From contig JAAWAB010000004.1 in assembly GCA_022791915.1 (NCBI GenBank), forward strand, positions 143,718-207,717: a stretch of DNA of 64,000 nt, given 5' to 3'. The notes under the pieces were generated by a model that saw only the letters and a list, made by a program, of their open reading frames with translations, was not told the origin of the DNA and did no database searches. How positions within the stretch are numbered: the first letter of the stretch is position 1; each line of letters begins with the position of its first letter. The stretch comes from Clostridia bacterium (GTDB lineage: Bacteria; Bacillota; Clostridia; Christensenellales; Pumilibacteraceae). Made by a program: the position numbers and the translations under genes. Shown here in pieces: positions 18,601-25,770 of the stretch.

Positions 18601-19911
18601 GCGCTCTTATACTGCGATACGTCGCTTGTGCGCGAACATATTCTGGAATGCGCACGTCATCAGTTTAAGGAAGGCGACGTGCAACATTGGTGGCATCCGC
18701 CTGCAATCGGTGTGCGCACGCACATATGCGACGACCGTTTATGGCTTGTATACGTTACGTGTGAGTATATTGCCTGCACAGGCGATAAAGAGATTCTGAA
18801 CGAGTCGGTGCCGTTTCTGAAAGACGTTCCCATTTCGCCGCAGGACGCGTCGGTATATACGGCTGCGGAGTTTTCTTCGGTGGGTGCGCCGCTTTTTGAA
18901 CACTGTATGCGTGCCATAGACATCAGTTGCGATTTCGGTGACGACGGACTCGTGCGCATGCGTGGCGGCGATTGGAACGACGCCATGGATAAAGTGGGCG
19001 CCGAAGGAAGGGGCACGGGCGTTTGGTGTTCCATGTTTCTGTATCACGTAATCGATAAATTTCTGCCATATGTGACCGATACGGATGAGAGTGCACGCCT
19101 TCGTTCGGTTTCCGAAAAGTTGTATGACGCCGTATGTAATGCGTATGACGGCGACAGGTTTCTCCGCGCCCGTTGTGACGACGGTACCGTTTTGGGCAGC
19201 AAAAATTCGCCTGCTTGCAAAATCGATTTATTAACGCAGAGTTGGAGCGTACTTGCGGGCATCGGAACGACGGAACAAAAGCAAACTGCGCTCGATACAG
19301 CTTACGCGCTTTTATGCGACAAAGATAAACGACTGATTCGTTTGTTTGACCCACCGTTTACGCGTGCGGAAGGCGTGGGATATATCGGCAATTATCCGCA
19401 ATATGTGCGTGAAAACGGCGGGCAATACACACAAGCGGCAGTCTGGTATGTGAGCGCACTCTTTGCCTGCGGTAAAACGGAACGGGCAAACGAATTGTTG
19501 CGGTGGTTAAGTCCCGCAAACCGTTGCCGCGATAAAAAGGAAACAAAAACCTACTGTGTGGAACCGTATGTTTCCGCCGCCGACGTTTACGGCGGAGAAT
19601 TTGCGGGCAAGGGCGGTTGGACTTGGTATACGGGTTCGGCGGCGTGGCTGTATAAATGTTTGATTGAGCGGTATGCGGGGATTCGCCTGCGCGGCGATGT
19701 AATCAGTTTTCAGCCGGCGCTTCCCGCCGATACGCCCGAATTGAACGTGACCGTGCTGTTTGAAGGCGAAAGAATTAAAATCAAAATTATCAATTCGCAA
19801 CGCAAAGGACAGTGGCGTGTGCGAATCGGCGAAGTAATTTACAATACGTCGTCCGTTCGCCTTACCAAAAGTCTGGCAAAAAAAGAAATTGCCGTCATTC
19901 GTCTGCTATAA
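12619..19911 (+). CDS. Cyclic beta-1,2-glucan synthase-like multidomain enzyme (GT84/GH189-like/GH94)
   Basis: The start is ATG 12619; the frame extends back into rnpB, but only this ATG falls after the rnpB terminator. No convincing ribosome-binding site precedes it. The 2430-residue protein has an N-terminal hydrophobic helix, a second membrane region near residues 350-400, and a GT84-type glycosyltransferase with D555-S-D557 and RWLRGDWQ (685-692). Several membrane helices follow, then a glucoamylase-like region with SPTNIG, NWYD and VDSGN motifs resembling the GH189 cyclisation domain. The C-terminal GH94 phosphorylase-like domain has HWWHPP, CDDRLW and GDWNDAM (2117-2123). This order matches NdvB/ChvB cyclic glucan synthases and the homologue from Thermoanaerobacter. 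It should polymerise UDP-glucose into beta-1,2-glucan at the membrane. It is shorter than the roughly 2800-residue proteobacterial enzymes. Whether the product is cyclic or linear is unknown. Confidence 0.88.
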   Translation: MKLVLCALIIGLFLLYIVRVCRKATEPAFAVKGILTGEKLNYMMSALAFGAKKTQKGNGIGLHSLRRILYAARKTAGEALANEKYLHDCERILFNDFYLIEETLSCVYEARKSLRALPHVHGIPRLYSLCELLVKSVGGVVSEESVRSAVCAYTAETPLTYSELSALDTMLQVALCEYLAVYAQKIMRMRERIDCGETDRKNNRIDYALLRKNDYVYGLCATADDTFLRENRILAGEDMRARLDRFMLTVAEYNAHISAAIRSLHTVRSFFCEEFVQKLSPVYAVLDEGDATFARLSLSTKSMYLHEIARLARIRRTTEKSIASEILFSATKNGKDISEYLLPALHDKAFQRLYIAGIIGAVVVSAIVWALIVPRWGWLCAIIGIPVLLFGVHFLWQALAKRVVRRRRLPAYDVRSLDTQKDATNVLLPCFAATGGDIENAFEHLATVAAANPQPLFSYCLLFDYPRSDTDETLSDVGLNEKIKYEYARLGGLSEKVCVMVRRRKRVTGEEYYQGYEKKRGAVLDFNHCVLCGDGDFALLLGKMNRNAKYAITLDSDTLTGDCAELVATMSHPYCKNFAVLSLRCATNRNGTAYARLFSGETGPGRYRRDGDNVYHHLFGLGNYTGKGIYNVSMFQNRVSDVFPDNRILSHDFIEGAMAGCLDTSAAAAEDFPQTFDDDFTRRLRWLRGDWQLLPYVFPRIKDKGGSKRRNPLNPVSKYAILSNLVLSVVPVTQILLLLFALFFAPYGSVFVLALLPQLLRAVFAVRAFMRHPKQMLMEWGRGLFDIAVLPTVAIYELCAVVVTLGRLITKRKLLEWRVFAHAKGRISFLANPAAAALFTVWAAVFGKSPVFFVLALLFCAGAVVPALLSVQSESSVRSDALLSLVTDAAKDTFAYFDAQEKLYKLPCDCYQEDNGKGWCARTSPTNIGMALVAYASAYEVGLIDKERLLSYIERIISAVEKCEKYRGNLYNWYDCKTLAVLPRRFVSTVDSGNFVASLALARTYANGALANRIDTLIENTDLHALYDNKRKLFYIGYDDERKEHTYNHYDLAGSESMLTYLVACGYGKVPKDAFYMLNRHAVSVGKHRTVFSWTGGMFEYLMSRLFIAPRQDTLSGQAMAGAVGAHVEFAAQRKSDVWGVSECRYNAVDDVGGNLYRAFGVPDIAHSDVPENPPYAPYAAFLALPYVSDRRFTDCMDAYLAAGVHGKWGYYESTDGGVAVKSYMTHHQGMILASCANALKTDCLCARLQTLPQWRAMLFLCGEERISSARRKKKFPSANPPAEIADEGVYLCKCGNFSAIATADRVFARHAGKCLLRNLRVCVEENERFDLLRGEFYARESAVWELRESDLLCRSELTVLPSPLGIALRVECRNISSKERELRFVACAEPVLAREQDYEAHPAYSRMFVETGGEERYMWARRRNESTTALYCLSAPADVTYSGDKGDFYGRGKSLRFGQNLNPFLYGSFAMSVGAGETCSFTCYYLVAETFEQAEHAARMALSPDAVARFVGSSAQLARAVPRKARKEAAKLLACAYNALQVEGVSPDKPAIVCEITSVSLETLAGILEAYRFLYEAGFDFRLVFFGRKLRNEYPARFFDTERAIELSGIRSAAGDNVTVIQCDESAYKQCRQHAANNAITQRMRFKNGVPVPDERQNVSFAVCASGGDTCPPLSLPALVRKTGMGGFTQDGAYFADLTETDTPAPWCNIIADGRFGTVITESGGGFTFGVNSRQAKLTEWNNDPIVDDVSELIVLHDGQTSWSVTKKPLPAVDAQYTVLHARGYTEFSCACRGITARLHVFPAHGESRKVYRLELFNHTPKEKTVGAVFCVRPVAGDFRSNTFASLEEKFDDCGLRIGCGLNGNEMYVQADRKSTAIAADIRDGGLRLYRNLTKNRHYWGITAPVVLGAEETQTVCFSLSVEPIDFSESAEDLQYRSFAFYNKLCRITFDGEFGYLTEWLPYQVYNSRFAARTGFYQVSGAYGFRDQLQDCLALLYCDTSLVREHILECARHQFKEGDVQHWWHPPAIGVRTHICDDRLWLVYVTCEYIACTGDKEILNESVPFLKDVPISPQDASVYTAAEFSSVGAPLFEHCMRAIDISCDFGDDGLVRMRGGDWNDAMDKVGAEGRGTGVWCSMFLYHVIDKFLPYVTDTDESARLRSVSEKLYDAVCNAYDGDRFLRARCDDGTVLGSKNSPACKIDLLTQSWSVLAGIGTTEQKQTALDTAYALLCDKDKRLIRLFDPPFTRAEGVGYIGNYPQYVRENGGQYTQAAVWYVSALFACGKTERANELLRWLSPANRCRDKKETKTYCVEPYVSAADVYGGEFAGKGGWTWYTGSAAWLYKCLIERYAGIRLRGDVISFQPALPADTPELNVTVLFEGERIKIKIINSQRKGQWRVRIGEVIYNTSSVRLTKSLAKKEIAVIRLL

Positions 19912-19982
19912 AATTTAAGTTCTCCGTCGATAGTACTTTTCCGAAAAAATTGCCCGATTGTAAAAAAAGCATTGCGAATCGG

Positions 19983-20013
19983 TTGACAAATACGCGGGGG
20001 GGGGTACTATAAT
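19983..20013 (+). promoter_or_regulatory. Promoter of the ABC exporter with a G9 tract in the spacer
   Basis: TTGACA (19983-19988) and TATAAT (20008-20013) are separated by 19 bases that contain nine consecutive G residues (19996-20004). A perfect inverted repeat ACTATAA-tat-TTATAGT (20006-20022) overlaps the -10 box. See findings. Confidence 0.75.
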
Positions 20014-20051
20014 ATTTATAGTGCTTGTAAAATGTACGGAGGAACGGCATC

Positions 20052-20783
20052 ATGTTAAAAATAGAACATCTTACCAAAGCGTATGCGAAAAGCGACGTAA
20101 AAGCGGTAGACGATCTCACGCTCGAATTGCGTCCGGGAGAAATTTTCGGTTTTTTGGGACCGAACGGCGCGGGAAAAACAACGACTATCAAGATTCTAAC
20201 GGGAATACTTTCGTATGAACAAGGCAACGTGTCGGTATGCGATTATGATTTGAAAACGCATGCCACCGAAGCAAAACGCAATACGGGATATGTGTCCGAT
20301 AGTCATGTAATTTACGATAAACTGACGGGGCGTGAGTACGTGGATTTTATGGCGGATATCTACGGTGTGGATATTGCCACGCGTAAAGAACGAGCGGAAG
20401 CACTTCTCGGTAAATTCGAATTGCGCGACGCATTCGATTCCCAAATTCGCACGTATTCGCACGGCATGAAGCAGAAAATCAGTATTATCGGCGCGCTTAT
20501 TCACAATCCCAATCTGTGGGTGCTAGACGAACCCATGACGGGACTCGACCCGCAGTCCGCTTTTCAGCTTAAAGAATTGATGCGTGCGCATTGCGATGCG
20601 GGCAAAACAGTGTTTTTTTCCACGCACGTGCTCGAAGTCGCCGAAAAAATCTGCGACAGGGTGGGTATCATCGTAAAGGGAAAGCTCATTATGGTGGGCA
20701 GCATGGAAGAAATCAAAGCGGCATCGAACGACCGCTCGTTGGAAGACGTGTTTCTTTCGGTTGCGGGAGGAACGCATGCGTAA
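20052..20783 (+). CDS. ABC exporter ATP-binding protein
   Basis: The start is ATG 20052, preceded by CGGAGGAA. The 243-residue protein has Walker A GPNGAGKTT (about residues 36-44), the signature segment YSHGMKQK, and Walker B LWVLDEPMTGLDP. It belongs to the ABC-2-type exporter ATPases (Ccm/Nod/YtrB-like). The permease gene starts inside its last codons (eight-base overlap), so the two form one exporter. The substrate is not predictable; family members export lipids, antibiotics, peptides or ions. The promoter contains an unusual poly-G spacer and a palindrome at the -10 box, and no regulator gene is adjacent. Confidence 0.88.
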   Translation: MLKIEHLTKAYAKSDVKAVDDLTLELRPGEIFGFLGPNGAGKTTTIKILTGILSYEQGNVSVCDYDLKTHATEAKRNTGYVSDSHVIYDKLTGREYVDFMADIYGVDIATRKERAEALLGKFELRDAFDSQIRTYSHGMKQKISIIGALIHNPNLWVLDEPMTGLDPQSAFQLKELMRAHCDAGKTVFFSTHVLEVAEKICDRVGIIVKGKLIMVGSMEEIKAASNDRSLEDVFLSVAGGTHA

Positions 20784-22473
20784 TTATCTTGCCGTTATAA
20801 AACTGCAACTTAAAAATATGTTTCGCAGAGATCGTTCGAGTGCAAAAGCATCGCGCAGATGGATTATTGCGGCAGTCGCGCTCGTAATTTTGTACGGAAT
20901 CGTGGCAAGCTCCTTTATTGCCATGGTTGCCATGATGAGCAGTGCGTTCGGCGCATATTCTCTGCAAAGCGAATTTGTTACGCTTATTCTTCTTTGCGGC
21001 TTGATGGTTGTGCTTGTGTTTGGAATCGTGACTGTGTTGACCTGTTTATACTTTTCACGAGATACCGAATTCTTTCTGGCATTACCGATTAAGCCGTCGG
21101 TTGTGTTTGCCGCCAAACTTACAATTGTGTATCTTGCCGAATTGGTCGCGTGCGTGCTGATTATGGTGCCGTGTCTGATTGCGGCAGGTATTGCTTTGCA
21201 TGCGTCTGCAATCTTTTATGTTTTGTTGCCGTTTGCCGTGTTGCTTACGCCCGCCATACCGCTTTTTTTTGCGGCAATTATTTCCGTGCCCGTAATGTAT
21301 ATCGTATCTTTTCTGCGTAATCGCGGTGCGCTCGGTTCGATTGTCGTGTTACTTTTATTCGGCGGATTTTTTGTTCTGTACTATATGGGTATTTCCAAAA
21401 TGCAGAATCTCAATCCCGAACAGGTGGATTTGAGCGCAGTGCAGGGAATGTTCCGTAAAATCGCCAACACGGTGTATCCGTTATATGCGTTGGCGCGTGC
21501 TATGAATCTGACCACCGTGTTCGGATTGGGTGTGGCGGCATCGGTGGTTGTTAATTTGGTGATTTATTTCGGCAGTATTATTGCATTGGGCGGAATAGCA
21601 CTTGTGATAAGCGCTACGGTATACAAAAAAGGCGCAGCGGGGCAGTTGGAAAATGCAAAAAGGACAAAAGCAAGCGGGCGTGATTATCGCAGCACGAGTA
21701 CACTGAAAGCGCTCATGAAAAAGGAATGGCGCGAAATCGTGCGCACACCGTCGTTTGCGCTCAATTGTTTGATTGGAGTCGTGATGTGTCCCATCATTGT
21801 GGGATTTATCGGACTGACCTCTAATGTGTCCGCCATTGTAAGCGAAAGCGGCGGCGCCGAGGCATTGGGCGAAGAAAAAATTCGTATAATCCGTACGGCA
21901 ATGCAATTTGTTCAATTATGGATGATTATGTTCATGAGTGTGGGAACAAACGGTGCGCCTGCAACCGTGCTGTCGCGCGAAGGCGAAAAGTTTTACTATA
22001 CCAAAATTCTTCCCGTAGACTGCAAAACACAGATTAAGGCAAAATCGTATGTCTATCTGATTATCGGCTCTGTTTCGTCGGTGTTGGGGGCGGTTGTTAT
22101 GGCGATTCTCGATTTCGATGCAACGTTTTTGATTTGTTCTATTGCCTTTTTGTTGATTTATAATTTTGCGGCGGTGCATTTTGGTATGTGGCTCGATTTA
22201 CGTAGTCCCAAACTGAAATGGACGACCCCCAACGAAGTGATGAAACATAACCGCAACGTGCTGATTACCGTGTTCGGCGGTATGGCGGTTTCGTTGTTTC
22301 TCGCCGTGGCAGGCGGTGTGCTTCATGCTTTGATATATACCGTACTGTCGCTTGTGTGGGCAAACGTTATAACCTGGACAATGCTACTTGTTGCCGCATT
22401 CGTACTTGCCGCCGTGTTCTCGTATATTGTGTACAACGACTGCGAAAAGAAGATAGACAGAATCGAATATTAA
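20776..22473 (+). CDS. ABC exporter permease, ABC-2 type
   Basis: The start is ATG 20776, five bases after GGGAGG (20765-20770), overlapping the end of the ATPase gene; a TTG at 20761 in the same frame is less well placed. The 565-residue protein is strongly hydrophobic, with about ten to twelve predicted membrane helices in two groups separated by a charged loop (near residues 295-330) that ends in a KKEWREI element of the coupling-helix type. It should form the membrane path of the exporter with the upstream ATPase. Being a fused double-length permease, it may act with two copies of the ATPase. A bidirectional terminator follows the stop. Confidence 0.8.
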   Translation: MRNYLAVIKLQLKNMFRRDRSSAKASRRWIIAAVALVILYGIVASSFIAMVAMMSSAFGAYSLQSEFVTLILLCGLMVVLVFGIVTVLTCLYFSRDTEFFLALPIKPSVVFAAKLTIVYLAELVACVLIMVPCLIAAGIALHASAIFYVLLPFAVLLTPAIPLFFAAIISVPVMYIVSFLRNRGALGSIVVLLLFGGFFVLYYMGISKMQNLNPEQVDLSAVQGMFRKIANTVYPLYALARAMNLTTVFGLGVAASVVVNLVIYFGSIIALGGIALVISATVYKKGAAGQLENAKRTKASGRDYRSTSTLKALMKKEWREIVRTPSFALNCLIGVVMCPIIVGFIGLTSNVSAIVSESGGAEALGEEKIRIIRTAMQFVQLWMIMFMSVGTNGAPATVLSREGEKFYYTKILPVDCKTQIKAKSYVYLIIGSVSSVLGAVVMAILDFDATFLICSIAFLLIYNFAAVHFGMWLDLRSPKLKWTTPNEVMKHNRNVLITVFGGMAVSLFLAVAGGVLHALIYTVLSLVWANVITWTMLLVAAFVLAAVFSYIVYNDCEKKIDRIEY

Positions 22474-22481
22474 CCACAAAC

Positions 22482-22516
22482 AAAAACGCGTTTCCCGAGT
22501 AGAGAAACGCGTTTTT
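22482..22516. terminator. Bidirectional terminator between convergent genes
   Basis: AAAAACGCGTTTC (22482-22494) pairs with GAAACGCGTTTTT (22504-22516). With A-runs before and T-runs after, it can serve both the ABC exporter (+) and the GDPD-GtrA unit (-). Confidence 0.88.
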
Positions 22517-22523
22517 ATGTAGA

Positions 22524-23057
22524 TTACAAGTTGATGGTGTTTTCGTCGTCGCGTATGAGTGCGATATTGAATACGAAATATTTGCGTGTAAAGAAATTGA
22601 ATACGAATACTACTACGGTAATGGTAATTTTAATCCACCATATTTTGCTGCCGTTCAAACCGAACACAAGCGAGCACAATAAGCTGCCAACAGTGGTAAT
22701 TGTAAGTCCGATTAGCGCAAATATGGCAAATTTGGTGAATCCTTTTGCGTTTTTTCCCACATTGCCGTATTCGTATACAAAAAACATACTCATAATATAA
22801 TTGAACAGAATGGATATCACGAAACTCAAAACAATAGACGTGATATATACGGAAGTGGGGGGAGAATACGACAATCCGTCAACCGTTTTGCCTGTAAACA
22901 CGCCCGAAAAGCCCGAGTAATGTTCGTGCCCTGCCATATATAAAATGAGTGCGGTAATCAGAAAGTCGATTAGGGTAGACGCGAGTCCCACGGCGACCGA
23001 TTTGAGAAATTCGCGTCGCACCCGTTTGCTTTTCATTGCCTTGAAAAATGTTTTCAT
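22524..23057 (-). CDS. GtrA-like family membrane protein
   Basis: The 177-residue protein has four predicted membrane helices and the GtrA/PF04138 layout: a short basic N-terminus (KSKRVRREF), paired helices, and a C-terminal FNFFTRKYFVF motif typical of the family. GtrA-type proteins take part in moving lipid-linked sugars across the membrane or otherwise in surface polysaccharide decoration. The start codon overlaps the GDPD stop by four bases (ATGA on the minus strand), so both are translated from one mRNA. A 20-residue loop between helices 1 and 2 is longer than in many members. The biochemical substrate is unknown. Confidence 0.82.
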   Translation of the reverse strand: MKTFFKAMKSKRVRREFLKSVAVGLASTLIDFLITALILYMAGHEHYSGFSGVFTGKTVDGLSYSPPTSVYITSIVLSFVISILFNYIMSMFFVYEYGNVGKNAKGFTKFAIFALIGLTITTVGSLLCSLVFGLNGSKIWWIKITITVVVFVFNFFTRKYFVFNIALIRDDENTINL

Positions 23058-23782
23058 TCGTTTTCGGGCGAAAATCCTTCAAAGATAATATTATCGCAAT
23101 AGTCCGCTACCTTTTCATAGTCAGTTTTACTGCGGATTGTCCAAGCAAGCGTGGGTAACTGTTTTTTTGCCACGTACTTATTGGGCAGGTCGGCGCCGCA
23201 AAACGAAATGAAATGGGGATCGGAAATTTTGGTGACCGAAAGGTGGGACATAGCAATCCGTTTGCCCAAAGACAGCCCCGAAGTTTTTGTAAACGTGGCG
23301 GAAAGTTGCCCGCGCAAAGTATCGGGTGTATGTTTACGGAAATATTCCATAGAATACGGGTCGAACGATTGCATGGCGTATTCGCCTTTATACTCTTTAA
23401 GCAACTCGATTACTTTGCTTTCGAGCGCGCCGATTTTTGCGGTGACTTTGGTTTCGATTAACAGCGGCACTTCGCCGTGCACAAGGTCGAGAACCTGTTT
23501 GAACGTGGGAACGGTCTGGTCGGTTCCTTTGAGATACAGTTGGGGTAAGTCCGTTTCACGCAAGCCCGAAGCATATCCGTCTTTATCCGTCATGCGCCCG
23601 AGCGTATCGTCATGAAAAACAATAATCGTGCCGTCGTCTATAATGCGCACGTCTATTTCGATAGGGTATCCTTTTTCGATTGCTTTTTCATACGAAAGCA
23701 ACGAGTTCTCGGGAATTTCGTCGTTGTGCAGACCACGGTGCGCAATCGGCGTGGTGAAGAGCCGAGTGGATTTTATATTCAT
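23054..23782 (-). CDS. Glycerophosphodiester phosphodiesterase
   Basis: The 242-residue protein is a soluble GDPD-family enzyme (PF03009) that hydrolyses glycerophosphodiesters to glycerol-3-phosphate and an alcohol. The characteristic N-terminal AHRG with following PENS, the EIDVR metal-binding segment and the FHDDTLGR motif are all present, with an IETK strand near residue 110. There is no signal peptide, so it should act in the cytoplasm. It is the first gene of a two-gene minus-strand operon with the GtrA protein, behind its own promoter, suggesting a link between lipid or teichoic-acid turnover and a membrane sugar-lipid transporter. That link is inference. Confidence 0.92.
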   Translation of the reverse strand: MNIKSTRLFTTPIAHRGLHNDEIPENSLLSYEKAIEKGYPIEIDVRIIDDGTIIVFHDDTLGRMTDKDGYASGLRETDLPQLYLKGTDQTVPTFKQVLDLVHGEVPLLIETKVTAKIGALESKVIELLKEYKGEYAMQSFDPYSMEYFRKHTPDTLRGQLSATFTKTSGLSLGKRIAMSHLSVTKISDPHFISFCGADLPNKYVAKKQLPTLAWTIRSKTDYEKVADYCDNIIFEGFSPENE

Positions 23783-23824
23783 GCGTTTCTCCGTTATTTA
23801 ATTCGCTGTAAATAGTATATGACA

Positions 23825-23853
23825 AGTATAGCACTTTTTTTTCCGCAAAGCAA
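23825..23853 (-). promoter_or_regulatory. Promoter of the GDPD-GtrA operon
   Basis: On the minus strand TTGCTT (complement of 23848-23853), 17-base spacer, TATACT (complement of 23825-23830). It diverges from the lepA promoter some 30 bases away. Confidence 0.72.
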
Positions 23854-23881
23854 TCAAAATGGATTAAAAGCACATTTTTAT

Positions 23882-23910
23882 TTGCAATTTTTCGGTTTTT
23901 CGATTATAAT
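23882..23910 (+). promoter_or_regulatory. SigA-type promoter for lepA
   Basis: TTGCAA (23882-23887), 17-base spacer, TATAAT (23905-23910), about 55 bases before the lepA start codon. Confidence 0.8.
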
Positions 23911-23967
23911 ACTGGGGAAATACACGCAAAAACGGCATCGATTTATTTTCGTGCCTGCGAGGAAACA

Positions 23968-25770
23968 ATGGAACGGCAAAAACATATTCGCAATTTCTGC
24001 ATTATCGCGCATATCGACCACGGCAAGTCCACGCTTGCCGATAGGCTGATTGAGAAAACGGGAACGGTTTCGCAACGCGAACTTACCGACCAGATTCTCG
24101 ATAGTATGGATATCGAGCGAGAGAGAGGTATCACCATTAAACTGACGCCCGTACGTATGCAATATGTTTACGAAGGCGAAGAATATGAACTGAATTTGAT
24201 AGATACGCCCGGTCACGTTGACTTTACGTATGAAGTTTCCCGTTCGCTTGCCGCTTGCGAAGGCGCCGTTTTGATTGTGGACGCAACCCAAGGGGTGGAG
24301 GCGCAGACGTTGGCAAACGTATATCTTGCCGTAGACAACAATCTGGAAATCATTCCCGTAATCAATAAAATAGACCTTCCGAGCGCGCGTCCCGACGAGG
24401 CGAAAAAGGAAATAGAAGACGTTATCGGATTACCTGCCGATGACGCGCCGTTGGTCAGCGCCAAAGAAGGCTTAAATATCGAAGCGGTGCTCGATAAAAT
24501 TATCACTGCCGTGCCGCCACCGTCGGGTAGCGAGCAAGCGCCGCTCAAAGCGCTCATATTCGATTCGTATTACGATAACTATAAAGGTGCCGTTTGTTTG
24601 GTACGTGTGATTGACGGCGCGGTTTCCGCAGGTACGAAAATCCGCATGATGCACAGCGGTAAAGAATTCGACGTGACCGAAGTGGGAATTTTCAGTCCCA
24701 AAGCAATGGAACGGAAGGCACTCTCGGCGGGAGATGTCGGCTATGTATGCGCCAGTATCAAAAATGTTTCGGATACCGAACCGGGCGATACGATTACCGA
24801 TGCGAACAATCCGACGGCGGCGCCTTGTCCCGGATATAAAAAGGTGCAACCCGTGGTGTATTGCGGTATCTTTTCCACCGACGGAAGCAGATACAATGAC
24901 CTCAAAGACGCGCTTGAAAAGCTCAAACTCAACGATGCTGCGCTTTTTTTCGAGCCTGAAGTTTCGGTTGCGTTGGGATTCGGATTTCGTTGCGGTTTTT
25001 TGGGCTTATTGCACATGGAAATCATACAGGAGCGTTTGGAACGTGAGTTCAATCTCGACCTGATTACTACCGCGCCGAGCGTAAATTATAAAGTATACAA
25101 AACGGACGGGGAAGAAGTAACCGTAACCAACCCCAGCAATCTGCCCCCTGCGGGAGAAACGGACCGTATCGAAGAACCGTATGTGAAGGCGATGATTTTT
25201 ACGCCGCCCGAATATATCGGGTCTATTATGGAATTGTGTCAGGATAAGCGCGGCACGTATCTGAACATGGTATATCTGGATAAAACGCGCGTGCGACTGG
25301 AATACGAAATTCCGCTCAATGAAATCGTGTACGACTTTTTCGATAGTCTTAAATCGCGGACGCGCGGATATGCCAGTTTGGATTATGAAGTGAAAGGTTA
25401 TAAAGCCGAAGACCTCGTAAAACTGGATATTTTGCTCAACAACGAAATCTGCGACGCATTGAGCATTATCGTACATCGCGACAAAGCATATGCGCGCGGG
25501 CGTTCCATTGCCGAAAAGCTGAAAGAAGTGATTCCCCGCCAGTTGTTTGAAATACCCATTCAGGCGTCTATCGGCAATAAAGTAATTGCAAGAGAAACGG
25601 TGAAAGCAATGCGCAAAGACGTGTTGGCTAAATGCTACGGCGGCGATATCACGCGTAAGAAAAAGTTGCTCGAAAAACAGAAAGAAGGGAAAAAACGCAT
25701 GCGGCAGGTGGGTTCGGTGGAAGTGCCCAGCGAAGCGTTTATGTCGGTGCTTAAACTCGATGACAAATAA
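23968..25770 (+). CDS. lepA: Elongation factor 4 (LepA GTPase)
   Basis: The start is ATG 23968 after GAGGAAA. The 600-residue protein is full length. Visible motifs are G1 AHIDHGKST (about residues 14-22), the switch I segment [10 protein letters not shown]3 DTPGHVD and G4 NKIDLP, followed by the EF-G-like domains and the LepA-specific C-terminal domain ([14 protein letters not shown] near the end). LepA binds ribosomes and affects translocation and initiation efficiency. It opens the conserved Bacillota cluster lepA-hemW-hrcA-grpE-dnaK-dnaJ, and hemW overlaps its 3' end by eleven bases. Confidence 0.98.
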   Translation: MERQKHIRNFCIIAHIDHGKSTLADRLIEKTGTVSQRELTDQILDSMDIERERGITIKLTPVRMQYVYEGEEYELNLIDTPGHVDFTYEVSRSLAACEGAVLIVDATQGVEAQTLANVYLAVDNNLEIIPVINKIDLPSARPDEAKKEIEDVIGLPADDAPLVSAKEGLNIEAVLDKIITAVPPPSGSEQAPLKALIFDSYYDNYKGAVCLVRVIDGAVSAGTKIRMMHSGKEFDVTEVGIFSPKAMERKALSAGDVGYVCASIKNVSDTEPGDTITDANNPTAAPCPGYKKVQPVVYCGIFSTDGSRYNDLKDALEKLKLNDAALFFEPEVSVALGFGFRCGFLGLLHMEIIQERLEREFNLDLITTAPSVNYKVYKTDGEEVTVTNPSNLPPAGETDRIEEPYVKAMIFTPPEYIGSIMELCQDKRGTYLNMVYLDKTRVRLEYEIPLNEIVYDFFDSLKSRTRGYASLDYEVKGYKAEDLVKLDILLNNEICDALSIIVHRDKAYARGRSIAEKLKEVIPRQLFEIPIQASIGNKVIARETVKAMRKDVLAKCYGGDITRKKKLLEKQKEGKKRMRQVGSVEVPSEAFMSVLKLDDK

